From NCBI RefSeq assembly GCF_004322775.1, contig NZ_CP036403.1:2914001-2978000 (forward strand): DNA of 64,000 nt, in the 5' to 3' direction. Under the pieces are notes generated by a model. The model was given only the letters and a program-made list of their open reading frames with translations, searched no databases and was not told the DNA's origin. Made by a program: the position numbers and the translations under genes. Below are positions 8,549 through 20,197 of this stretch, piece after piece (position 1 is the first letter of the stretch; each line of letters begins with the position of its first letter). The stretch is from Ornithinimicrobium sufpigmenti (GTDB lineage: Bacteria; Actinomycetota; Actinomycetes; Actinomycetales; Dermatophilaceae).

Positions 8549-9439
8549 TCAGCCGAGGCCGTCGATGATCTCCCGCATCAGCATGGCGGTCTCCGAGGGG
8601 GTCTTGCCGACCTTGACCCCGGCGGCCTCCAGGGCCTCCTTCTTGGCCTGAGCGGTGCCGGAGGAGCCGGAGACGATGGCGCCGGCGTGGCCCATGGTCT
8701 TGCCCTCCGGGGCGGTGAAGCCGGCGACGTAGCCGACGACGGGCTTGGTGATGTGGGCCTTGATGTAGTCGGCCGCCCGCTCCTCGGCGTCGCCGCCGAT
8801 CTCGCCGATCATCACGATCGCCTTGGTGTCCGGGTCGTCCTCGAAGGCCTGCAGGCAGTCGATGTGGGTGGTGCCGATGATCGGGTCTCCACCGATGCCG
8901 ACGGCGGTGGTGAAGCCGAGGTCACCCAGCTCGTACATCATCTGGTAGGTCAGCGTGCCGGACTTGGAGACCAGGCCGATGGGACCGGTGCCCGTGATGT
9001 CGGCGGGGATGATGCCGGCGTTGGACTGGCCGGGGCTGATCAGGCCGGGGCAGTTGGGGCCGATGATGCGCGTCGTGCCCTTGTCTCGCGCGTAGGCCCA
9101 GAACTCGGCGCTGTCGCGCACGGGGATGCCCTCGGTGATGACGACCACCAGCGGGATACCGGCGTCGACGGCCTCGATGACCGCGCTCTTGGTGAAGGCC
9201 GGCGGCACGAAGACCACCGAGACGTCGGCCCCGCTCGCTGCCATCGCCTCGGCGACGGTGCCGTAGACCGGGACCTGCACGCCGTCCTCGAAGTCGACGG
9301 TCTGGCCGGCCTTGCGCGGGTTGACGCCACCGACGATGGCGGTGCCCGAGCGGAGCATCCGCTGGGTGTGCTTCATCCCCTCGGAGCCGGTCATGCCCTG
9401 CACGATGACCTTGGAGTCGTTGTTCAGAAAGATCGCCAT
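8549..9439 (-). CDS. sucD: succinyl-CoA synthetase alpha subunit (ADP/GDP-forming)
   Basis: Converts succinyl-CoA to succinate with substrate-level phosphorylation, as a complex with SucC; 296 residues, normal length. The CoA-binding N-terminus carries [17 protein letters not shown]. The phosphorylated active His lies in [17 protein letters not shown] (~res 243-259). It lies 37 bases after sucC on the same strand. Confidence 0.96.
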   Translation of the reverse strand: MAIFLNNDSKVIVQGMTGSEGMKHTQRMLRSGTAIVGGVNPRKAGQTVDFEDGVQVPVYGTVAEAMAASGADVSVVFVPPAFTKSAVIEAVDAGIPLVVVITEGIPVRDSAEFWAYARDKGTTRIIGPNCPGLISPGQSNAGIIPADITGTGPIGLVSKSGTLTYQMMYELGDLGFTTAVGIGGDPIIGTTHIDCLQAFEDDPDTKAIVMIGEIGGDAEERAADYIKAHITKPVVGYVAGFTAPEGKTMGHAGAIVSGSSGTAQAKKEALEAAGVKVGKTPSETAMLMREIIDGLG

Positions 9440-9476
9440 GGTGCTCTCTCGATGTCCTTGTGTCTCGTGTGGGGGG

Positions 9477-10691
9477 TCAGTTGCTGGTGGCGGTGCCGGC
9501 GGCGGCCAGCTCGGCGGCCTTCTGGGCGCCGCCGTCCATGGTCTCGGCCAGGGTCACCATCGGGTGGTTGGCCTCGGTGAGGATGCGCCGGCCCTCCTCG
9601 ACGTTGTTGCCGTCCAGCCGGACCACGAGCGGCTTGGTCGCCTCGTCGCCGAGGATCTGCAGCGCCTGGACGATGCCGTTGGCGACCGCGTCGCAGGCGG
9701 TGATGCCGCCGAAGACGTTGACGAAGACGGCCTGGACCTGCTCGTCGCCCAGGATGACGTCCAGACCGTTGGCCATCACCTCGGCCGAGGCGCCGCCGCC
9801 GATGTCGAGGAAGTTGGCCGGCGAGGCGAGAGGGCCGTCGTCGCCCTCGCCGGGCAGCTGCTCCCCGGCGTAGGCCACCACGTCGAGGGTGGACATGACC
9901 AGGCCCGCGCCGTTGCCGATGATCCCGACGTTACCGTCGAGCTTGACGTAGTTGAGGCCGAGCTCCTTGGCCTTGGCCTCGAGGGGGTCGGCGGCCGCCT
10001 TGTCCTCCAGGTCGGCGTGCTCGGGCTGGCGGAAGTCCGCGTTGGCGTCGAGGGTGACCTTGCCGTCGAGCGCGACGATCTCTCCGTCCTCCGTCTTGAC
10101 CAGCGGGTTCACCTCGACCAGCGTGGCGTCCTCCTCGCGGTAGACGTCCCACAGGCGCTGCAGCACCGGCACGATCTTGGCGGCGACGTCGTCCTCGAAG
10201 CCGGCCTCGGCCACGATCTCGCGGGCCTTGGCCTCGTCGATGCCGGTGTTGGCGTCGACCTCCACCTTGGCGAGGGCCTCGGGGCGCTCGACCGCCAGCT
10301 GCTCGATCTCCATCCCGCCCTCCTTGCTGCACATGGCCAGCAGCGAGCGGTTGGCGCGGTCCAGCAGGAGGGAGAAGTAGTACTCCTCCGCGATCCGCGC
10401 GCCCTGGGCGATCATCACGCGGTGCACGGTGTGCCCCTTGATGTCCATGCCGAGGATCTGCTCGGCGGCGATCTGGGCCTCGGGCGCCGACTTGGCGACC
10501 TTGACCCCGCCGGCCTTGCCGCGGCCCCCCGTCTTGACCTGGGCCTTGACGACCGTCACTCCGCCGGAGAGCCGGCCGACCTCTTCGGCGGCCGCGCGGG
10601 CCTCCTCAGGCGTGTCGGCGGTCGCCCCGGCGAGCACGGGCACACCGTGCTTCTCGAACATGTCGCGTGCCTGGTACTCGAACAGATCCAC
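9477..10691 (-). CDS. sucC: succinyl-CoA synthetase beta subunit
   Basis: ATP-grasp subunit of succinyl-CoA synthetase; 404 residues, slightly longer than the ~388 norm because of a short C-terminal Ala-rich tail. It opens [19 protein letters not shown], the usual start, and has [16 protein letters not shown] near 50-65 (nucleotide-binding region) and [19 protein letters not shown] near 210-230 (metal-binding Asn/Asp). It is followed at once by sucD, and the pair forms an operon. Confidence 0.96.
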   Translation of the reverse strand: MDLFEYQARDMFEKHGVPVLAGATADTPEEARAAAEEVGRLSGGVTVVKAQVKTGGRGKAGGVKVAKSAPEAQIAAEQILGMDIKGHTVHRVMIAQGARIAEEYYFSLLLDRANRSLLAMCSKEGGMEIEQLAVERPEALAKVEVDANTGIDEAKAREIVAEAGFEDDVAAKIVPVLQRLWDVYREEDATLVEVNPLVKTEDGEIVALDGKVTLDANADFRQPEHADLEDKAAADPLEAKAKELGLNYVKLDGNVGIIGNGAGLVMSTLDVVAYAGEQLPGEGDDGPLASPANFLDIGGGASAEVMANGLDVILGDEQVQAVFVNVFGGITACDAVANGIVQALQILGDEATKPLVVRLDGNNVEEGRRILTEANHPMVTLAETMDGGAQKAAELAAAGTATSN

Positions 10692-10828
10692 GAGTCAGCT
10701 TCCCATCGTGTGAGTGGTGGTGGGTGAGGTGTGCAGTGCTGAGGAGGGTGTGCGGTCGGTATGCCGTGGGTATGGGGTGGGGGTATGCCGCCGGCGGGTC
10801 GGGCGTGCTGGCTGGTCGGCCCCGTGGG

Positions 10829-11341
10829 TCAGGCCCCGGCGGTCGCCCCGGCGCCGCGGTCGAGCTGGTCCGCCGAGCTGCCCGAGTCGCCGGCGCTGCT
10901 CGAGTTGCCGGAGTCGCTCGGACCGCCCGGGTCGCCCGACTCGTCGCGGGCGAGGTGCTCGCGCACCCACCGGGTGATCGCGGACGGGCTGGCACCGGGG
11001 GTGAACACCTCGGCGACCCCCATCTCCTTGAGGACCGGGATGTCCGCGGCGGGGATGATGCCGCCGCCGAAGACGACCACGTCCGCGGCGTCCCGCTCCC
11101 CCAGCAGGTCGATGACCTTGCGGAAGAGGGTCAGGTGGGCGCCGGAGAGGACCGACAGGCCGACGGCGTCGGCGTCCTCGGCCAGGGCCGCCTCGACGAT
11201 CTGCTCGGGGGTCTGGTGCAGCCCCGTGTAGATCACCTCGACCCCGGCGTCCCGCAGGGCCCTGGCCACGACCTTGGCGCCTCGGTCATGACCGTCGAGA
11301 CCCGGCTTGGCCACGATCACGCGCAACGGTGAGGATGACAT
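10829..11341 (-). CDS. stand-alone cobalamin (B12)-binding domain protein
   Basis: A 170-residue protein whose first ~130 residues are a B12-binding domain like the C-terminus of methylmalonyl-CoA mutase. The family motif DxHxxG appears as LDGHDRGAK at residues ~13-21, followed by GLSVLSGAH and FGGGIIP segments that hold the cofactor's tail. The rest is low-complexity Gly/Ser/Asp. No mutase catalytic domain is adjacent. It may be the small subunit of a split mutase or a B12 carrier; its place beside sucCD, which uses succinyl-CoA, fits methylmalonyl-CoA metabolism, but that is inference. Confidence 0.82.
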   Translation of the reverse strand: MSSSPLRVIVAKPGLDGHDRGAKVVARALRDAGVEVIYTGLHQTPEQIVEAALAEDADAVGLSVLSGAHLTLFRKVIDLLGERDAADVVVFGGGIIPAADIPVLKEMGVAEVFTPGASPSAITRWVREHLARDESGDPGGPSDSGNSSSAGDSGSSADQLDRGAGATAGA

Positions 11342-11481
11342 GGTCTGCAGACTATCGCAGCGCCCCGGCTGGTCCGTGCGCGGTCCGGGCAGGATGCGGT
11401 CAGCGGTGGTGGCGCGCGGTCGGGCGGTCGCCGGGTGCGCCCGGTGGTCGTGCGCGGAGGGTTCCCGGCCGGACCCAGGGG

Positions 11482-14076
11482 TCAGAGCTTGACCAGCGGG
11501 GCGACGCGCAGGAGGAGGCGCTTGACGCCTGCCTCGCCGAAGTCGACGTGGGCCATCCGGTGGCGGCCGGTGCCCTCGACGCGGACGACCGTGCCCAGAC
11601 CGAAGGTGTCGTGGTTGACCCGGTCACCGTCGGACAGGGCGTCGAGCTCGGCCGTCTCCGCCTCGCTGCGCTCCTTGCGGGGGGCGCTGCCCCGGGGGTC
11701 GAGGCGGACCACCGCCGCCCGGCCACCGCTCCCGGACCGTCCTCCGCCCTGACCGGCACCCAGCGGGCCGCGGCCCCAACCAGGCCCGCCGTCCCGGCCG
11801 CCCCACGCCATACCCTCGGCCGCGGAGCGGCGGCCGGTCATGCTCATCCGGTCGGCGTCGGTGCGCTGCCAGGTGATGAGCTCGTCCGGGATCTCGTCGA
11901 GGAAGCGCGAGGGCGGGAACCACTGCGGGCTGCCGAAGGCGGACCGGGTGCCGGCCCGGGACAGGTGCAGCTGCTCCCGGGCCCGGGTGATGCCGACGTA
12001 GGCGAGCCGGCGCTCCTCCTCCAGCTCCTGCGGGTCGTCCAGGCTGCGCTGGTGCGGGAAGGTGCCGTCCTCCAGCCCGGTGAGGAAGACGACGGGGAAC
12101 TCCAGCCCCTTGGCGGTATGCAGCGTCATCAGCGTCACCACACCGGAGCTGTTGCCCTCCTCGTCGGGGATCTCGTCGGCGTCGGCCACCAGCGAGACCT
12201 GCTCGAGGAAGTCGACGAGCCCACCCTCCGGGTAGTTGTCGTCGAACTCCCGGGCCACCGTCACCAGCTCGGTGAGGTTCTCCACGCGGGTCTCGTCCTG
12301 CGGGTCCGTGCTGGCCCGCAGCTCGGCGAGGTAGCCGGTCCGGTCCAGGATCGCCTCCAGCAGGTCGCCGATGCCGGTGCCCTCCTCCCCGGCGAGGTCG
12401 CCCAGCCCCTCCAGGAGCTGGGTGAAGCCCCGGATGGCCGCGGCGGACCGGGTCGCGATCGCCGGCGCGTCCTCCGCCCGCCCGAGGGCCGCCACGAAGG
12501 GGATCCGCTCCCGTTCCGCGAGCGCGCCCACCGCCGCCACCGCCCGGTCGCCGATCCCGCGCTTGGGGGTGTTGAGGATGCGCCGCAGGTTGACGTCGTC
12601 GGCGGGGTTGGCGATGACCCGGAGGTAGGCCAGGGCGTCCTTGACCTCACGCCGCTCGTAGAACCGGGTGCCGCCGACCACCTTGTACGGCAGCCCGGTG
12701 CGCACCAGGACCTCCTCCAGGGCGCGGGACTGGGCGTTGGTCCGGTAGAAGACGGCCACGTCCCCGGGTCGGACGCCTCCTTCGTCCCCCAGCTCGTCGA
12801 TGCGCCGGGCGACGAAGGAGGCCTCGTCGTGCTCGCTGTCCGCGACGTACCCGACGATCCTCGGCCCCTCCCCCGCGTCGGTCCACAGCCGCTTGTCGCG
12901 ACGCTTGGGGTTGCGGGCGATCACCGCGTTGGCCGCCGCCAGGATCGTCGAGGTCGAGCGGTAGTTCTGCTCCAGCAGGATGGTCCGGGCATCGGGGTAG
13001 TCCTGCTCGAACTCCACGATGTTGCGGATCGTGGCGCCCCGGAAGGCGTAGATGGACTGGTCGGCGTCGCCGACCACGCACAGCTCCGCGGGGGGCAGCG
13101 CCCGGTCGCCCCCGTCGACGATGTCGCCGAGCTGGCCCACGAGCTCGCGGACCAGCACGTACTGGGCGTGGTTGGTGTCCTGGTACTCGTCGACCATGAC
13201 GTGCCGGAACCGGCGGCGGTAGTGCTCGCGGACGGCCGGGAAGGCCTGGAGCAGGTGCACCGTGGTGGTGATGATGTCGTCGAAGTCCAGCGCGTTGGCG
13301 GCCCGCAGCCGGCGCTGGTAGAGCGTGTACGCCTCGGCCACCTTCTGCTCGTAGGCGTTGCCCGCGGCGGCGCTGGCGAAGCTTTCCTCGTCGATGAGCT
13401 CGTTCTTGGCGTTGGACACCTTGGCCAGGAAGGCGCGGGCCGGGTAGCGCTTGGGGTCCAGGTCGAGGTCGCGGATGACCATGCCCATGAGCCGCTGGCT
13501 GTCCGCCGCGTCGTAGATGGTGAACGAGGACCGGAGGCCCACCGTCTGGGCCTCGCGGCGCAGGATCCGCACGCACGCCGAGTGGAAGGTGGAGACCCAC
13601 ATGGCCTTGGCCCGCGGGCCCACCAGGGCTGCGACGCGCTCCCGCATCTCGGCGGCGGCCTTGTTGGTGAAGGTGATGGCCAGGACCTGGCCGGGGTGGA
13701 CGTGCCGGTGGGCCAGCAGGTAGGCGATCCGGTGGGTGAGGACCCGGGTCTTGCCCGAGCCTGCCCCCGCGACGATGAGCAGCGGGCTGCCCTCGTGGAC
13801 CACGGCCTCCCGCTGGGGGTCGTTGAGGCCGGCGAGCAGCTCCGCCACCGAACGACCCTCCCCGTGCCGCCGCGACGCGCCGCCTCCGGCACCCTCGGGC
13901 GGCATACCGGAACGGCGTGCCGCACCGGCGGGCGGCTCCTCCCCCGCCACCGCCCAGGCGGGGACACCGCGGTCGTCGACCGCGCCGGCCTCCCGGACAT
14001 GGCCGCTGGCCGCGGTCGAGCTCATCGGGGGGACCGGCTCGTCGAAGGGAAGGTGATCGAAGAGGCCGCTCATCAC
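11482..14076 (-). CDS. pcrA: ATP-dependent DNA helicase PcrA/UvrD1 (SF1A)
   Basis: 864-residue 3'-5' helicase acting in repair and clearing of recombination intermediates. Motifs in order: Q-motif [11 protein letters not shown] near 85, Walker [11 protein letters not shown] near 105, [15 protein letters not shown] (Ia), [10 protein letters not shown] (Walker B), QSIYAFRGA (III), EQNYRST (IV), [14 protein letters not shown] (V) and YVGITRARE (VI). The C-terminal ~100 residues carry the Tudor-like tail that in PcrA contacts RNA polymerase (ending [19 protein letters not shown]). The ~75-residue N-terminal extension is low complexity. Two adjacent ATG codons (14076, 14073) are possible starts. 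Confidence 0.95.
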   Translation of the reverse strand: MMSGLFDHLPFDEPVPPMSSTAASGHVREAGAVDDRGVPAWAVAGEEPPAGAARRSGMPPEGAGGGASRRHGEGRSVAELLAGLNDPQREAVVHEGSPLLIVAGAGSGKTRVLTHRIAYLLAHRHVHPGQVLAITFTNKAAAEMRERVAALVGPRAKAMWVSTFHSACVRILRREAQTVGLRSSFTIYDAADSQRLMGMVIRDLDLDPKRYPARAFLAKVSNAKNELIDEESFASAAAGNAYEQKVAEAYTLYQRRLRAANALDFDDIITTTVHLLQAFPAVREHYRRRFRHVMVDEYQDTNHAQYVLVRELVGQLGDIVDGGDRALPPAELCVVGDADQSIYAFRGATIRNIVEFEQDYPDARTILLEQNYRSTSTILAAANAVIARNPKRRDKRLWTDAGEGPRIVGYVADSEHDEASFVARRIDELGDEGGVRPGDVAVFYRTNAQSRALEEVLVRTGLPYKVVGGTRFYERREVKDALAYLRVIANPADDVNLRRILNTPKRGIGDRAVAAVGALAERERIPFVAALGRAEDAPAIATRSAAAIRGFTQLLEGLGDLAGEEGTGIGDLLEAILDRTGYLAELRASTDPQDETRVENLTELVTVAREFDDNYPEGGLVDFLEQVSLVADADEIPDEEGNSSGVVTLMTLHTAKGLEFPVVFLTGLEDGTFPHQRSLDDPQELEEERRLAYVGITRAREQLHLSRAGTRSAFGSPQWFPPSRFLDEIPDELITWQRTDADRMSMTGRRSAAEGMAWGGRDGGPGWGRGPLGAGQGGGRSGSGGRAAVVRLDPRGSAPRKERSEAETAELDALSDGDRVNHDTFGLGTVVRVEGTGRHRMAHVDFGEAGVKRLLLRVAPLVKL

Positions 14077-14148
14077 CGTCCATCCTAGGCGGGCCGGCTG
14101 ACCGTCCCGGTGCCATCCTCCCCAGCCCCGCGGCCTACCCTGTGCCCC

Positions 14149-14550
14149 GTGACCTCCAGCTCCTCCGCCTATCTCGACGGGCCCACGATCGCCCTGCTCG
14201 TCGGCGGTCTCGTCGTGGCCGGGGTCTGCGCGATCAGCGCCATCAACGGGCGACCGCCCGGTCGGCTGACGCTCGGGCTGACCTGGTTGATGCAGGCGGC
14301 GGTCACCGCCTACTGCGCCTGGTACCTGGTCCGGCAGCTCGACGGCCAGTCCCCCGAAGGGCCGGCCTGGGAGCTGTGGGCCTACCTCGTCACGATCCTG
14401 CTGCTGCCCGCGCTGGCGATCATCTGGGCCCGCGAGGAGCCCAGCCGGTGGAGCACGGTCGTGCTGGCCGTCGGTGCCGGGGTCGTCGCGGTGATGGCCG
14501 CCCGCACGGCGCAGATCTGGGCCGGCATCGGCCTGGTGCCGGGCGCATGA
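14149..14550 (+). CDS. small four-span membrane protein
   Basis: A 133-residue hydrophobic protein with about four membrane spans (around residues 9-28, 40-58, 75-92 and 101-122). I do not recognise a family. The GTG at 14149 is preferred over an upstream ATG at 14110, because the hydrophobic pattern begins right after it and the added residues are Pro-rich. Its stop overlaps the next gene's start (ATGA, 14547-14550), so the two are coupled and may form one complex. Confidence 0.65.
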   Translation: MTSSSSAYLDGPTIALLVGGLVVAGVCAISAINGRPPGRLTLGLTWLMQAAVTAYCAWYLVRQLDGQSPEGPAWELWAYLVTILLLPALAIIWAREEPSRWSTVVLAVGAGVVAVMAARTAQIWAGIGLVPGA

Positions 14551-14978
14551 GGCGGCCGACCGCCCACGCGGGAGACCGTCGGCACGGTCCGGGCCGGGTC
14601 ATCCTCGCGCTCTACCTGATCTTCGTCATCGGCACCGTCTCTCGCTCGGCCGCCCAGATCTCCACCCGCTGGGAGGAGGCACCCCTCGCCTACGGGCTGT
14701 CCGCCTTCGCCGCCCTGGTCTACGTCGTCATCCTGGTGTCGCTGTCCGTGCGCGGCCGCGCCGCCTGGTGGGTGAGCACGATCGCCCTGACGGTCGAGCT
14801 GGTCGGCGTGCTCGTCGTGGGGACGTGGAGCGTCCTGGCGCCGCAGATGTTCCCGGACGCCACGGTCTGGAGCACCTTCGGGCGCGGCTACCTCTTCCTC
14901 CCCCTGGTGCTGCCCGTCCTGGGCCTGTGGTGGCTGCTCTCCGACCGCGGTGCACGGGCCGCTGCCGGGCCTGACTAG
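14547..14978 (+). CDS. small four-span membrane protein
   Basis: A 143-residue protein with a basic N-terminus (MRRPTAHAGDRRHGPGR) and about four membrane spans (around 18-36, 49-68, 74-95 and 110-130). It begins in the ATGA overlap with the preceding membrane gene. No family is recognised. The pairing of two small, similar-sized four-span proteins hints at a heteromer, but nothing in the sequence gives a substrate. Confidence 0.65.
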   Translation: MRRPTAHAGDRRHGPGRVILALYLIFVIGTVSRSAAQISTRWEEAPLAYGLSAFAALVYVVILVSLSVRGRAAWWVSTIALTVELVGVLVVGTWSVLAPQMFPDATVWSTFGRGYLFLPLVLPVLGLWWLLSDRGARAAAGPD

Positions 14979-15064
14979 CCGGTGGCGGGAGCCGTGCGGC
15001 CGCCGCGCCGTTGCAGCGGCGGGAGACGGGGTCGTGACATCCTGGGTGGGTGCAAGGGGGTGCG

Positions 15065-16144
15065 ATGAGTCGCGCGGTCGACGAGAGCGCCGAGGACCAC
15101 GGCGGTGAGGACCACGGCGGTGGGTCGGCGCTGCCGGCGCTGGGCTGGAAGGACCTCGCCCGGACCCTGGTCGGCCTGGTCCTCGTCGTCCTGCTCATCG
15201 CCTACGGGCTGCCCTACTTCCTGGACACCTCGTGGGCGGAGATCTGGGCCCAGCTCTCCCGCGTCCGCGCGCCCGACGCCCTGGCGATGGCCGCACTGCT
15301 CGTGGGGGCCCTGGCCTGCTACACCTGGGTGCTGACCGGGTCCCTGCCGGGGCTGGGGCACCGCCAGGGGTTCCAGGCCAACGCGGTCAGCTCCCTGGTC
15401 GCCAACGTGCTGCCCCTGGGCGCCGCCATCGGTTTCGCGCTGCAGTTCATGATGTTCCGCTCCTGGGGCTTCCTGAAGCGGGAGATCTCCTCCTCGCTGC
15501 TGGTGACCGGCCTGTGGAACCTGCTGGCCCGCATCGCGCTGCCGGTCATCGGCGCCCTGGTGCTGGTGGCGGGGCCGATCGACGCGCCACGCATCGTCAT
15601 CAACGGCGCGCTGATCGCCGGTGCCGTCGGCACCGGGGTGCTCGTCGTGGCCTGCCTGATGGTCTTCTCCGACACCGTGTCGGCGCAGATCGTCACGCTG
15701 GTGCACACCGTCGCCGGCTGGTTCGGCCGGGGCACCCGGCTGCGTCGCGTCGACCAGGTCATCACCGACCAGCGGCGCCGCATCGCCTCGGTGGTGCGGC
15801 ACGGGGGGCTGAAGATGACCCTGGGCATGACGGGTCAGTTCGTCCTGCTCTTCGGCCTCTACTGGCTGGCCGCCCGCTCCGTGGGCCTGGACCTGCCGCT
15901 GGCCGAGCTGATCGCGGCCTACACCTTCCGGCAGATGCTCACGGCCGTGGCCGTCACGCCCGGCGGGCTGGGCGTGACCGAGGTCGGCACCGCCGGTCTG
16001 CTCGTCGTCCTCGGCGGCAGCGCCGGGGCCGCCTCGGCCACCGCCCTGCTCTACGCCATCTACGCCCACCTGGTGGTCGTGCCCTTCGGCGTGGCGGCGC
16101 TGGTCGCGTGGCGGGTGCAGGGACGACGACCTGCCGTCCCCTGA
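15065..16144 (+). CDS. flippase-like / lysylphosphatidylglycerol synthase transmembrane-domain protein (UPF0104)
   Basis: A 359-residue integral membrane protein with about eight spans. The pattern YTFRQMLTAVAVTPGGLGVTE near residues 285-305 is the hallmark of the LPG-synthase TM region / UPF0104 family; its aminoacyl-transfer soluble domain is absent, so it is more likely a lipid-flipping or lipid-linked sugar transport protein than an MprF enzyme. The ATG at 15065 has AAGGGGG 4 bases upstream; a GTG at 15050 is possible. The N-terminal ~20 residues are acidic with a repeated HGGE. Confidence 0.8.
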   Translation: MSRAVDESAEDHGGEDHGGGSALPALGWKDLARTLVGLVLVVLLIAYGLPYFLDTSWAEIWAQLSRVRAPDALAMAALLVGALACYTWVLTGSLPGLGHRQGFQANAVSSLVANVLPLGAAIGFALQFMMFRSWGFLKREISSSLLVTGLWNLLARIALPVIGALVLVAGPIDAPRIVINGALIAGAVGTGVLVVACLMVFSDTVSAQIVTLVHTVAGWFGRGTRLRRVDQVITDQRRRIASVVRHGGLKMTLGMTGQFVLLFGLYWLAARSVGLDLPLAELIAAYTFRQMLTAVAVTPGGLGVTEVGTAGLLVVLGGSAGAASATALLYAIYAHLVVVPFGVAALVAWRVQGRRPAVP

Positions 16145-16159
16145 GCCTGGTGAGCCTGC

Positions 16160-16972
16160 TCAGCCGAGCAGCCGGCGCACCTGGCGCCCGTGGGCCTGCC
16201 GGGCGAGGGAGTCGTCGATCTGCGCCGGTGCCCACTCTCCGGTGGCCCGGCGTGCGGCCGCCTCCAGCAGACCGTCGGCCAGGCCGGGGTTGGCCGGCAG
16301 GATCGGGCCGTGCAGGTAGGAGCCGATGACGTTGCCGGTGCGGGCACCCTCGGTGCCGTCCGAGCCGTTGTTGCCCTGCCCGTGCCGCACCCGGCCGAAG
16401 GGCGCCTGTCCCTCTCCCAGGACGGTGGACCCCGAGTGGTTCTCGTAGCCCACGACCGGCCCGAGGTCGGTGTCCAGCACGACCGGGCCGATCATCCGGG
16501 TGGCGTTGCCCCGGGTGGTGACGTCGAGGATGCCCAGCCCGGGCAGCCGGTGCCCCTCCGCGGTGATGAAGGCGTTGCCGAAGAGCTGGTACATCCCGCA
16601 GATCATCAGCATGGGCACCCCGTCGGCCGCCAGCTCCCGCAGCCGGTCGGCCTGCGCCGCGAGGTCCTCCTGCACCCTCAGCTGCCCGCTGTCCTGCCCG
16701 CCGCCGCCCAGGACCAGGTCGACGCGGTCCGGCCAGGTGTCGCCGGGATGGTGGTTGTGCACGACCGGTCGGTAGCCGTGCCAGCGCAACCGGGCCGCCA
16801 GGCAGCGGGTGTTGCCGAGGTCGCCGTAGATGCTCATCTCGCGGGGATAGAGGTGCACCAGGTGCACCTCGCCCTTGTCGGCCGGGACGTCGGCCAGGGC
16901 GGCGACGTCGTCCGGGAGCGGGGTGCGCACGTCCTGCACGGGGTCTGTCGTGTCCACGTCGTCGGCGCTCAT
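16160..16972 (-). CDS. gatD: lipid II isoglutaminyl synthase, glutaminase subunit
   Basis: Class I glutamine amidotransferase-like subunit that supplies ammonia to MurT, which amidates the D-Glu of lipid II; 270 residues. The nucleophile Cys lies in MLMICGMYQLFGN (~res 125), within the expected elbow, and the catalytic His in GSYLHGPILPANPGL (~res 230). The start codon overlaps the murT stop by four bases (ATGA at 16972-16969), the usual murT-gatD coupling. An N-terminal extension of ~35 acidic residues precedes the domain. Confidence 0.92.
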   Translation of the reverse strand: MSADDVDTTDPVQDVRTPLPDDVAALADVPADKGEVHLVHLYPREMSIYGDLGNTRCLAARLRWHGYRPVVHNHHPGDTWPDRVDLVLGGGGQDSGQLRVQEDLAAQADRLRELAADGVPMLMICGMYQLFGNAFITAEGHRLPGLGILDVTTRGNATRMIGPVVLDTDLGPVVGYENHSGSTVLGEGQAPFGRVRHGQGNNGSDGTEGARTGNVIGSYLHGPILPANPGLADGLLEAAARRATGEWAPAQIDDSLARQAHGRQVRRLLG

Positions 16973-18282
16973 GCCGCCGGGTCCTCGCCGAAGCGGGCCA
17001 GGCCGAAGCGGTCGGCCAGGCGGCGGCGCAGGTGCATCATCGCGGTGTAGGAGGTGAAGATGCGCATCGGCTCTCCCTGGTGACGGGTGAGGAACTGATC
17101 GAGGGCCCGGTCCAGGTCGGTCTCGACCTCACCCACCTCCACGCCGTCGTAGCGCAGCCGCAGCGCCATGTCCCAGCCGCGGACGCCGCTGGTCAGCGCC
17201 ACGCCCCGCTCGCGCAGCGACTCGAAGGAGACGTCGTAGAGCCACGACACGTCGCGGCCGTCGGCGTAGTTGTCGTTGATCGCGATCATCGTGGCCACCG
17301 GCTCGCTGCCGTAGGTGCCCAGGGCGACGGTGAACCCGGCCGGGTTCTTGACCAGCACCAGCTCCAGCGGCACCCCACCGGCGTCGATGACCTCACCGCG
17401 ACCGAAGGGCGGGGTGACCGCGGCCAGGGCCTCCGCCGCCACCTCCGCCCGGAAGTCCTCGCCCAGCAGCTGACGGGCCATGGCGGTCGCGGCGGTGGCG
17501 TTGATCATCGCCGCCAGACCGCGCTGCCGCAGCGTCACCGGGCCGACGTCCGACCCGTCGGGCAGTCGCACGGTGCAGGAGCGGCCGTCCTCTGCCGGCA
17601 GCAGCAGGGCCGCGCCGTCACCGAGGTCGGGACGCTGCTCGTCCTCGGCGAAGCGGACGTCCGCCTCCTGCAGCTCGGGCAGCCGGTCGGCCACCGAGGG
17701 GTCGACCGCGAACCAGCCGACCTCGACCCCGGGCTGCAGGTGCTCACGGATCCGGGAGATGAAGGAGTCGTCGGCGTTGAGCACCACGCCGCCCGTGGTG
17801 GCCTGGCCCAGGGTGGTCAGCAGGCGGGCGGTGTGGTCGATCTCGGCGAACCGGTCCAGCTGGTCCCGCGCGACGTTGAGCAGCAGGGCGTGCGTGGGCG
17901 CCACCTGCGCGGCGAAGTGGAGGGCGTGCGCCTCGTCCAGCTCGACGACGGCCAGGTCGGCGTCGACGCGTCCCCCGAGCCCGACCTCGCCCAGCAGGGC
18001 CGAGATGACCCCTCGGGTGAAGTTGGAGCCGGTGGGGTTGGTGAAGACCCGCAGCCCGTGCGCGCGCAGCAGCGCGACCAGCATCTTGGTGGTGGTGGTC
18101 TTGCCGTTGGTCCCGGACACGACCACGACCCCCCGGGGCAGGCTGCCCAGGGTATGCCGCAGCACACCGGGGTCGATCCGCTCGGCCACCAGCCCGGGCA
18201 GGGCGGAGCCGCCCCCGCGCAGGCGGGACGCCAGGCGGGCGGCCTTGCCGGCGGCGAGCGCGGCGGTGGTGCGGGGCCGCAT
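16969..18282 (-). CDS. murT: lipid II isoglutaminyl synthase, MurT subunit (Mur ligase family)
   Basis: ATP-dependent Mur-ligase-like partner of GatD; 437 residues. The P-loop VVSGTNGKTTTTKML is at ~55-70, and the C-terminal MurT domain includes NPAGFTVALGTYGSEP and NDNYADGRDVSWLYDVSFE (~315-360). Typical MurT proteins carry a four-cysteine zinc ribbon in the central domain. In this protein the matching stretch (residues ~190-240) has acidic residues and only one Cys (GRSC), so the ribbon appears lost. The ATG at 18282 follows a GAGG ribosome site and lies 6 bases after the guaA stop. Confidence 0.92.
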   Translation of the reverse strand: MRPRTTAALAAGKAARLASRLRGGGSALPGLVAERIDPGVLRHTLGSLPRGVVVVSGTNGKTTTTKMLVALLRAHGLRVFTNPTGSNFTRGVISALLGEVGLGGRVDADLAVVELDEAHALHFAAQVAPTHALLLNVARDQLDRFAEIDHTARLLTTLGQATTGGVVLNADDSFISRIREHLQPGVEVGWFAVDPSVADRLPELQEADVRFAEDEQRPDLGDGAALLLPAEDGRSCTVRLPDGSDVGPVTLRQRGLAAMINATAATAMARQLLGEDFRAEVAAEALAAVTPPFGRGEVIDAGGVPLELVLVKNPAGFTVALGTYGSEPVATMIAINDNYADGRDVSWLYDVSFESLRERGVALTSGVRGWDMALRLRYDGVEVGEVETDLDRALDQFLTRHQGEPMRIFTSYTAMMHLRRRLADRFGLARFGEDPAA

Positions 18283-18287
18283 ACCCC

Positions 18288-19861
<1,574 letters not shown>

Positions 19862-19865
<4 letters not shown>

Positions 19866-20197
19866 GCGGCAACCTTATCCGCGTCGCGCTCCAGCTCCTC
19901 GATCGCTCCCTTGGCCTGCGCGGAGATCCTGTGCTCGACCCAGAAGGACAGGAACGGCACGCAGCCGGCCAGCATCACGCCCACCATCTTGCCCAGCCCC
20001 CAGCGCAGCTCGAAGCCGAGCATCGCGGTGGCGGCGATGTAGACCATGTAGAACCAGCCGTGCGGGGCGGGCCACCAGGCCAGGACGTCGTTGCCGAAGC
20101 CGTAGTAGAGCACCATGTGGGTGGCCAGGATGAGCAGGAACACCCCCACCAGGAAGGCCATCACGCGGAAGAACGTGAGCTTGGCGCGGGGGGTCAT
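19862..20197 (-). CDS. DUF3817 membrane protein
   Basis: A 111-residue protein with about three membrane spans (residues ~8-28, 40-58 and 66-84), matching the actinobacterial DUF3817 family of unknown function. It overlaps SURF1 upstream (ATGA, 20197-20194) and guaA downstream (GTGA, 19865-19862), so all three are probably translated together. The C-terminal ~20 residues are charged and likely cytosolic. Confidence 0.8.

Noticed and set aside
11329..14088. Long plus-strand ORF (919 codons) over pcrA
   Set aside because: Antisense to a gene with all SF1 helicase motifs; no domain in the shadow frame.
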